Shown piece after piece: positions 60,660 to 64,000 of a stretch of DNA of 64,000 nt; the stretch's first letter is position 1, and each line of letters starts with the position of its first letter. A program made the position numbers and the translations under genes. The DNA is from Candidatus Avirikenella pullistercoris. GTDB taxonomy: Bacteria > Bacteroidota > Bacteroidia > Bacteroidales > Rikenellaceae. The DNA lies in NCBI GenBank assembly GCA_018710935.1, contig DVIX01000075.1:1-64000 (forward strand). Direction: 5' to 3'. The notes beneath the pieces were generated by a model. That model was not told the DNA's origin. It did no database searches and saw only the letters and a list, made by a program, of their open reading frames with translations.

Positions 60660-62801
60660 ATGGATTTATTGGATTTAGTATCGCAGGCTACAGGGACTGC
60701 CCCGAAACAGGTAAAAAACGTGATATCGCTTCTATTCGACAACGGAGCGACCATTCCTTTCGTAAGCCGTTACCGGAAAGAAGCTACGGGAGGCTTAGAC
60801 GAGGTAGCCATCGGAAAAATCAAAGAGGAATATGAACGCCTCACCGAATTAGAGAAAAGAAAAACGACCGTTTTAACAACTATCGAAGAACAGGGAAAAC
60901 TTACGCCCGAACTGAAAGGAAAAATCGAATCCTGCTACAACAGTGCGGTTCTGGAAGACATTTACCTGCCTTATAAACCGAAACGGCGTACCCGTGCTTC
61001 GATAGCGAAAGAGCGGGGATTGGAACCGCTCGCCGCCATGCTGATAAAACAGAATCACCCGAATATAGAACAGGCTGCATACCGTTTCATAAACGATGCC
61101 GTTCCCTCTGCGGAAGAAGCTTTAGCCGGAGCTTTGGATATCACCGCCGAATGGATCAGCGAAAACGAAAAGGCCCGTTCCGCCGTAAGGCGCATTTTCG
61201 CACGAGAGGCGCAAATAACTTCGAAAGTCATTAAGGGGAAGGAAGAAGAAGGCATCAAATATGCCGATTATTACGCATTTTCCGAACCTCTGAAACGTTC
61301 CCCCTCACACCGTATCTTAGCCATGATACGCGGAGAGCGGGAAGGAGTACTGAAACTGTCCGCCGCCCCGGACGACAGTCCCGCACTGGAAGCATTGGAA
61401 CAGATATTCCTCAAAGCGTCCCCGTCAGACAATCTGTCTTCCCATTATATCCGGCAAAGCATCGCCGACAGTTACAAACGGCTGATAAAGCCCTCTATGG
61501 AAACCGAATTTTTAGCCGCAGCGAAAGAACGCGCCGATACCGAAGCTATCCGCGTCTTTTCCGAGAACCTGCGGCAGTTGCTGCTCTCTCCCCCGTTAGG
61601 ACAACACTCCATACTGGCGATAGACCCCGGATTCCGTACCGGCTGCAAAGTGGTATGCCTCGACAAACAAGGAAATCTTCTGCACAACGAAACCATTTTC
61701 CCTCATCCGCCCCAGAACGAAACCGGCACGGCAATAAAGAAAATCGTTTCCCTTACCGATATGTACAAGATAGAAGCTATCGCTATCGGCGACGGGACAG
61801 CCAGCCGCGAAACAGAATCTTTTATCAAACGCATCCGTTTCAACCGCGAGCTCCGTATCTTCATGGTCAGCGAAGACGGCGCTTCCGTTTACTCCGCCTC
61901 TCCGGCCGCACGCGAAGAATTCCCCTCGTACGACGTAACCGTAAGAGGTGCCGTATCTATCGGGCGCCGCCTGATGGACCCGTTAGCAGAATTAGTGAAA
62001 ATAGAGCCGAAAGCAATCGGCGTAGGGCAATATCAGCACGACGTAGAACAGTCCCGCCTGAAAAAATCGTTAGACGCCGTAGTGGAAAGTTGTGTGAATA
62101 TGGTAGGCGTCAATCTGAACACCGCATCCAAACACCTGCTGACATATGTTTCCGGCATAGGAGCTTCTCTCGCTGCCAATATCGTAGCTTACAGGCGCGA
62201 CAACGGAGCTTTCCGATCACGCGAAGAGTTGAAAAAAGTACCCCGGTTAGGCGATAAGGCATTTGAACAATGCGCCGGATTCCTCCGTATCTCCGGCGGA
62301 ACAAACCCATTGGACAACAGCGCAGTACACCCCGAATCCTATCCTATCGTACAACGAATGGCAGACGACAACGGCGTGACCATAGCAGAACTGTTGGACA
62401 ACAAAGAATTACAAGCCCGGATAGATATAACCCGTTATGCCGACGACAAAACCGGCATTCCCACACTGACCGACATCATGCAAGAATTGAAAAAGCCGGG
62501 ACGGGACCCCCGCAACGGAATAAAAGTATTCGAATTCAACCCCGATATCCGCTCTATCGACGACCTGAAAGAAGGAATGGTACTACCGGGAATCGTAACG
62601 AACATAACGAATTTCGGGGCATTCGTCGATATCGGGATAAAACAGGACGGACTCGTCCATATTTCACAACTCGCAGACCGATATGTCGCCAATCCGGCCG
62701 ATATCGTCAAGCTGCATCAACAGGTAGAAGTAAGGGTGCTCGAAATAGACAAAACCCGAAACAGGATACAACTATCCATGAAAAATATGCCGGGCAAATA
62801 A
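60660..62801 (+). CDS. tex: Tex-type RNA-binding transcriptional accessory protein
   Basis: The 713-residue cytoplasmic protein is homologous to bacterial Tex and the core of eukaryotic Spt6. The N-terminal helical region includes IPFVSRYRKEATGGLDEVAI and LPYKPKRRTRASIAKERGLEPLA. The YqgF/RNase-H-like domain holds ILAIDPGFRTGCKVVCLDKQGNLL and AIAIGDGTASRETESFI, followed by VSEDGASVYSAS. The helix-hairpin-helix region is YVSGIGASLAANIVAYRRDNGAF, and the C-terminal S1 domain is GMVLPGIVTNITNFGAFVDIGIKQDGLVHISQL. Length is normal. It reads divergently from rnr, with 166 bases between them. Confidence 0.96.
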   Translation: MDLLDLVSQATGTAPKQVKNVISLLFDNGATIPFVSRYRKEATGGLDEVAIGKIKEEYERLTELEKRKTTVLTTIEEQGKLTPELKGKIESCYNSAVLEDIYLPYKPKRRTRASIAKERGLEPLAAMLIKQNHPNIEQAAYRFINDAVPSAEEALAGALDITAEWISENEKARSAVRRIFAREAQITSKVIKGKEEEGIKYADYYAFSEPLKRSPSHRILAMIRGEREGVLKLSAAPDDSPALEALEQIFLKASPSDNLSSHYIRQSIADSYKRLIKPSMETEFLAAAKERADTEAIRVFSENLRQLLLSPPLGQHSILAIDPGFRTGCKVVCLDKQGNLLHNETIFPHPPQNETGTAIKKIVSLTDMYKIEAIAIGDGTASRETESFIKRIRFNRELRIFMVSEDGASVYSASPAAREEFPSYDVTVRGAVSIGRRLMDPLAELVKIEPKAIGVGQYQHDVEQSRLKKSLDAVVESCVNMVGVNLNTASKHLLTYVSGIGASLAANIVAYRRDNGAFRSREELKKVPRLGDKAFEQCAGFLRISGGTNPLDNSAVHPESYPIVQRMADDNGVTIAELLDNKELQARIDITRYADDKTGIPTLTDIMQELKKPGRDPRNGIKVFEFNPDIRSIDDLKEGMVLPGIVTNITNFGAFVDIGIKQDGLVHISQLADRYVANPADIVKLHQQVEVRVLEIDKTRNRIQLSMKNMPGK

Positions 62802-62906
62802 TTTCCGAAAAAGGAAACCGTACTCCCCCCGAAAACGGGTTATCCCACCCAGACTGGGATATCGGACTTATTTTCATCTTTTTCAACGCAGCCGCAAGCG
62901 GGAAAA

Positions 62907-62938
62907 TTTGGAAAACCGGCCTGAATAATGTATATTTA
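62907..62938 (+). promoter_or_regulatory. Promoter of the DUF4190 gene
   Basis: TTTG (62907-62910), exactly 20 bases, then TATATTTA (62931-62938), one base off TAnnTTTG. Predicted start near 62945, 22 bases before the ATG. Confidence 0.65.
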
Positions 62939-62966
62939 TTCTGTATTAATATTAAAAATTCAAACC

Positions 62967-63305
62967 ATGACAGAACAAGAAACAAATACGCCTCAACCGC
63001 CGCAGTTTCAGCAGCAGCCACCCTACCAACCGATTATCATCAATCAACAATCGTCCAACGGTATCGGTACAGCAGGCTTCGTGATTTCACTCGTCACCTT
63101 GTTGCTGGGTTGGATTCCTGTATTCGGATGGGTATTATGGGTTGTCGGGCTTATTCTTTCAGCCGTAGGCATGACAAAAAAGCCGAGGGGGCTTGCTATC
63201 GCCGGTTTGGTAATCTCTCTTATCGGCATCGTCTTTCTGTTAGTCATATTCGGAGCGATTGTGAGCGCCGTGGGACTGGCTACTACCGCCACCTCTACCA
63301 TATAA
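62967..63305 (+). CDS. DUF4190-like small membrane protein
   Basis: The 112-residue protein is started here at the ATG at 62967 (MTEQETNTPQPPQFQQQPP), because the promoter at 62907-62938 makes an upstream start impossible. A P/Q-rich N-terminal tail of about 30 residues is followed by two membrane helices: GFVISLVTLLLGWIPVFGWVLWVVGLILSAVG, then a short loop KKPRGLAIAGLVISLIGIVFLLVIFGAIV. This is the DUF4190 pattern (G-x-x-x-x-x-G-x-I, A-I-A-G-L-V-I-S). Function unknown. It is a single-gene unit with its own promoter and terminator. Confidence 0.8.
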   Translation: MTEQETNTPQPPQFQQQPPYQPIIINQQSSNGIGTAGFVISLVTLLLGWIPVFGWVLWVVGLILSAVGMTKKPRGLAIAGLVISLIGIVFLLVIFGAIVSAVGLATTATSTI

Positions 63306-63347
63306 GAACCGACTGCCGGACAGACATTTCCTTTCCCTGATATAAAG

Positions 63348-63386
63348 AATAAAGCGGAAAACACGATGTTTTTCCGCTTTATTTTT
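63348..63386. terminator. Terminator after the DUF4190 gene
   Basis: A 16-bp stem (AATAAAGCGGAAAACA and its near-complement, one bulged T) with a 3-base loop and T5 end. Symmetrical enough to serve the convergent nitroreductase gene. Confidence 0.85.
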
Positions 63387-63440
63387 CATCATTTCAACCC
63401 GCCGGACGATTCGGACAGGACACAAATGCCCGACTGCCGC

Positions 63441-64000
63441 TTATTTGAAATATCCTACCGGATGGTTCAACATCGGCTCCTGCTTGTCCGACAGCTTCAA
63501 TGCTTCGCGCAACGCCGCTTTATCCATACTGGCACGCGGGACAGTCGCCAACCCCGTGCCTGAACAGAACAAAGAAATATTCTGCGACACGATTCCCGCA
63601 TCTATCGCCGCCATCATCTCATTGCTATCCGTAACCAATACCAGACAAACCGGAGCGATATCCACAGGGCGGGCATCGCCTTCACTCAACAAAACGAGCG
63701 TCTGTTTCCCCGGTTCATAAAGATAAGAGCCGCTTTTCATACATACATAAACCTTAACGTCCTGCCTGTTCAGTGCAGAAGGAGCAGTACGTTTCCCCGA
63801 CTCGGGGCGATTGATACCGTTCGCCGCCCACAACAGGTCGGAAAGGTCCTTTATACTCAACTCCTTATCCGAAAACTCACGGGTGCTCTGCCGTTCGGAC
63901 AACGCCTGCATAACCGCTTTCCCTCGGGAAAGGTCGGGAGCTTCCAACTTTATTTCCATATCATTTCGATTCTGGGCACCTGCCGCAAAAAACATACCCG
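63441..64000 (-). CDS. SagB-type nitroreductase-family protein, 5' end cut off
   Basis: The frame is open to the window edge. The visible 185 codons end a signal peptide (GMFFAAGAQ) and a nitroreductase-fold domain with the flavin-binding start LSERQSTREFSDKELSIKDLSDLLWAANGIN and TAPSALNRQDVKVYV. Then follow IDAGIVSQNISLFCSGTGLATVPRASM and, at the C-terminus, LSDKQEPMLNHPVGYFK. These marks (R-x-S-x-R, S-A-x-N/H/R-Q, D-x-G, Q-N, G-L-x-T-V, G-Y) match the SagB/ThcOx branch. An exported nitroreductase is not unusual in Bacteroidota. The first few residues are outside the window, so the start is unknown. Confidence 0.85.
   Translation of the reverse strand, partial: GMFFAAGAQNRNDMEIKLEAPDLSRGKAVMQALSERQSTREFSDKELSIKDLSDLLWAANGINRPESGKRTAPSALNRQDVKVYVCMKSGSYLYEPGKQTLVLLSEGDARPVDIAPVCLVLVTDSNEMMAAIDAGIVSQNISLFCSGTGLATVPRASMDKAALREALKLSDKQEPMLNHPVGYFK

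Noticed and set aside
62270-63340. A 356-codon plus-strand frame
   Set aside because: It overlaps the 3' part of tex and the DUF4190 gene in another frame, and is rich in Arg, Pro and Ser with no domain. tex and the DUF4190 protein have clear families.
1-64000. Insertion sequences, integrases, phage genes, rRNA genes, or riboswitches of known classes
   Set aside because: No transposase, integrase or phage-type protein, no rRNA sequence and no recognisable riboswitch core was found on either strand by reading. A covariance-model scan would be decisive for small RNAs.

Overview
The window looks like a chromosomal segment of a gut-type Bacteroidales bacterium (phylum Bacteroidota). The evidence is the TTTG / TAnnTTTG promoters with about 20 bases between the boxes, the scarcity of Shine-Dalgarno sequences, Bacteroidota-restricted families (DUF3822, PorT-like barrels, PepSY-like proteins, WG repeats), a Bacteroides-type cambialistic superoxide dismutase, a K+-dependent membrane pyrophosphatase and a subclass-A2-like class A beta-lactamase. 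I would not name a genus. No rRNA, CRISPR array, phage or insertion sequence is visible. One tRNA (Asp) is present.

Layout. 1-7.2 kb: the 5' end of an exported protein, a PepSY-like protein, tRNA-Asp, an rsmD / DUF3822 / pilin-like operon, a divergent RecD-like helicase, and an ECF sigma / putative anti-sigma / exported beta-repeat operon. 7.2-10.8 kb: hppA and two small membrane or outer-membrane proteins. 10.9-15.6 kb: rimP-nusA-infB, with a terminator-like hairpin in the rimP leader and a separate consensus promoter before infB. 15.6-20.2 kb: DUF1847, a SPOR-like protein, an OB-fold-like exported protein, and a beta-lactamase plus WG-repeat pair.

20.3-24.8 kb is the most unusual region. 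It encodes a redox operon: the remnant of an exported flavodoxin, a natural NapH-NapG fusion with an internal twin-arginine motif, a Tat-exported aldo/keto reductase carrying two Fe-S clusters, DUF1893, an orphan ECF S-component-like protein and an orphan TatA. It reads as a membrane-to-periplasm electron-transfer chain with its own translocase subunit. It is followed by a superoxide dismutase with a signal peptide.

25.7-38.7 kb, minus strand: the murE-mraY-murD-ftsW-murG-murC-ftsQ-ftsA-ftsZ part of the division and cell-wall cluster. The usual upstream genes (mraZ, rsmH, ftsL, ftsI) are absent. 39-46.5 kb: tandem M14 carboxypeptidase homologues, the first of which has lost all its zinc ligands, then a GNAT acetyltransferase and a tricorn-like protease. 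46.9-52.6 kb: a complete RND efflux operon. 52.8-58.1 kb: an MgtC-family protein, an SLC1-type symporter, a SecD-head-like lipoprotein, a membrane protein and purD. 58.2-64 kb: RNase R, Tex, a DUF4190 protein and the 3' part of a SagB-type nitroreductase.

Three intergenic regions (26.3, 53.5 and 55.0 kb) carry copies of one hairpin-forming repeat. Its arms are conserved while its inner stems differ in sequence but still pair. Some copies place a promoter-like box just upstream of the next gene.
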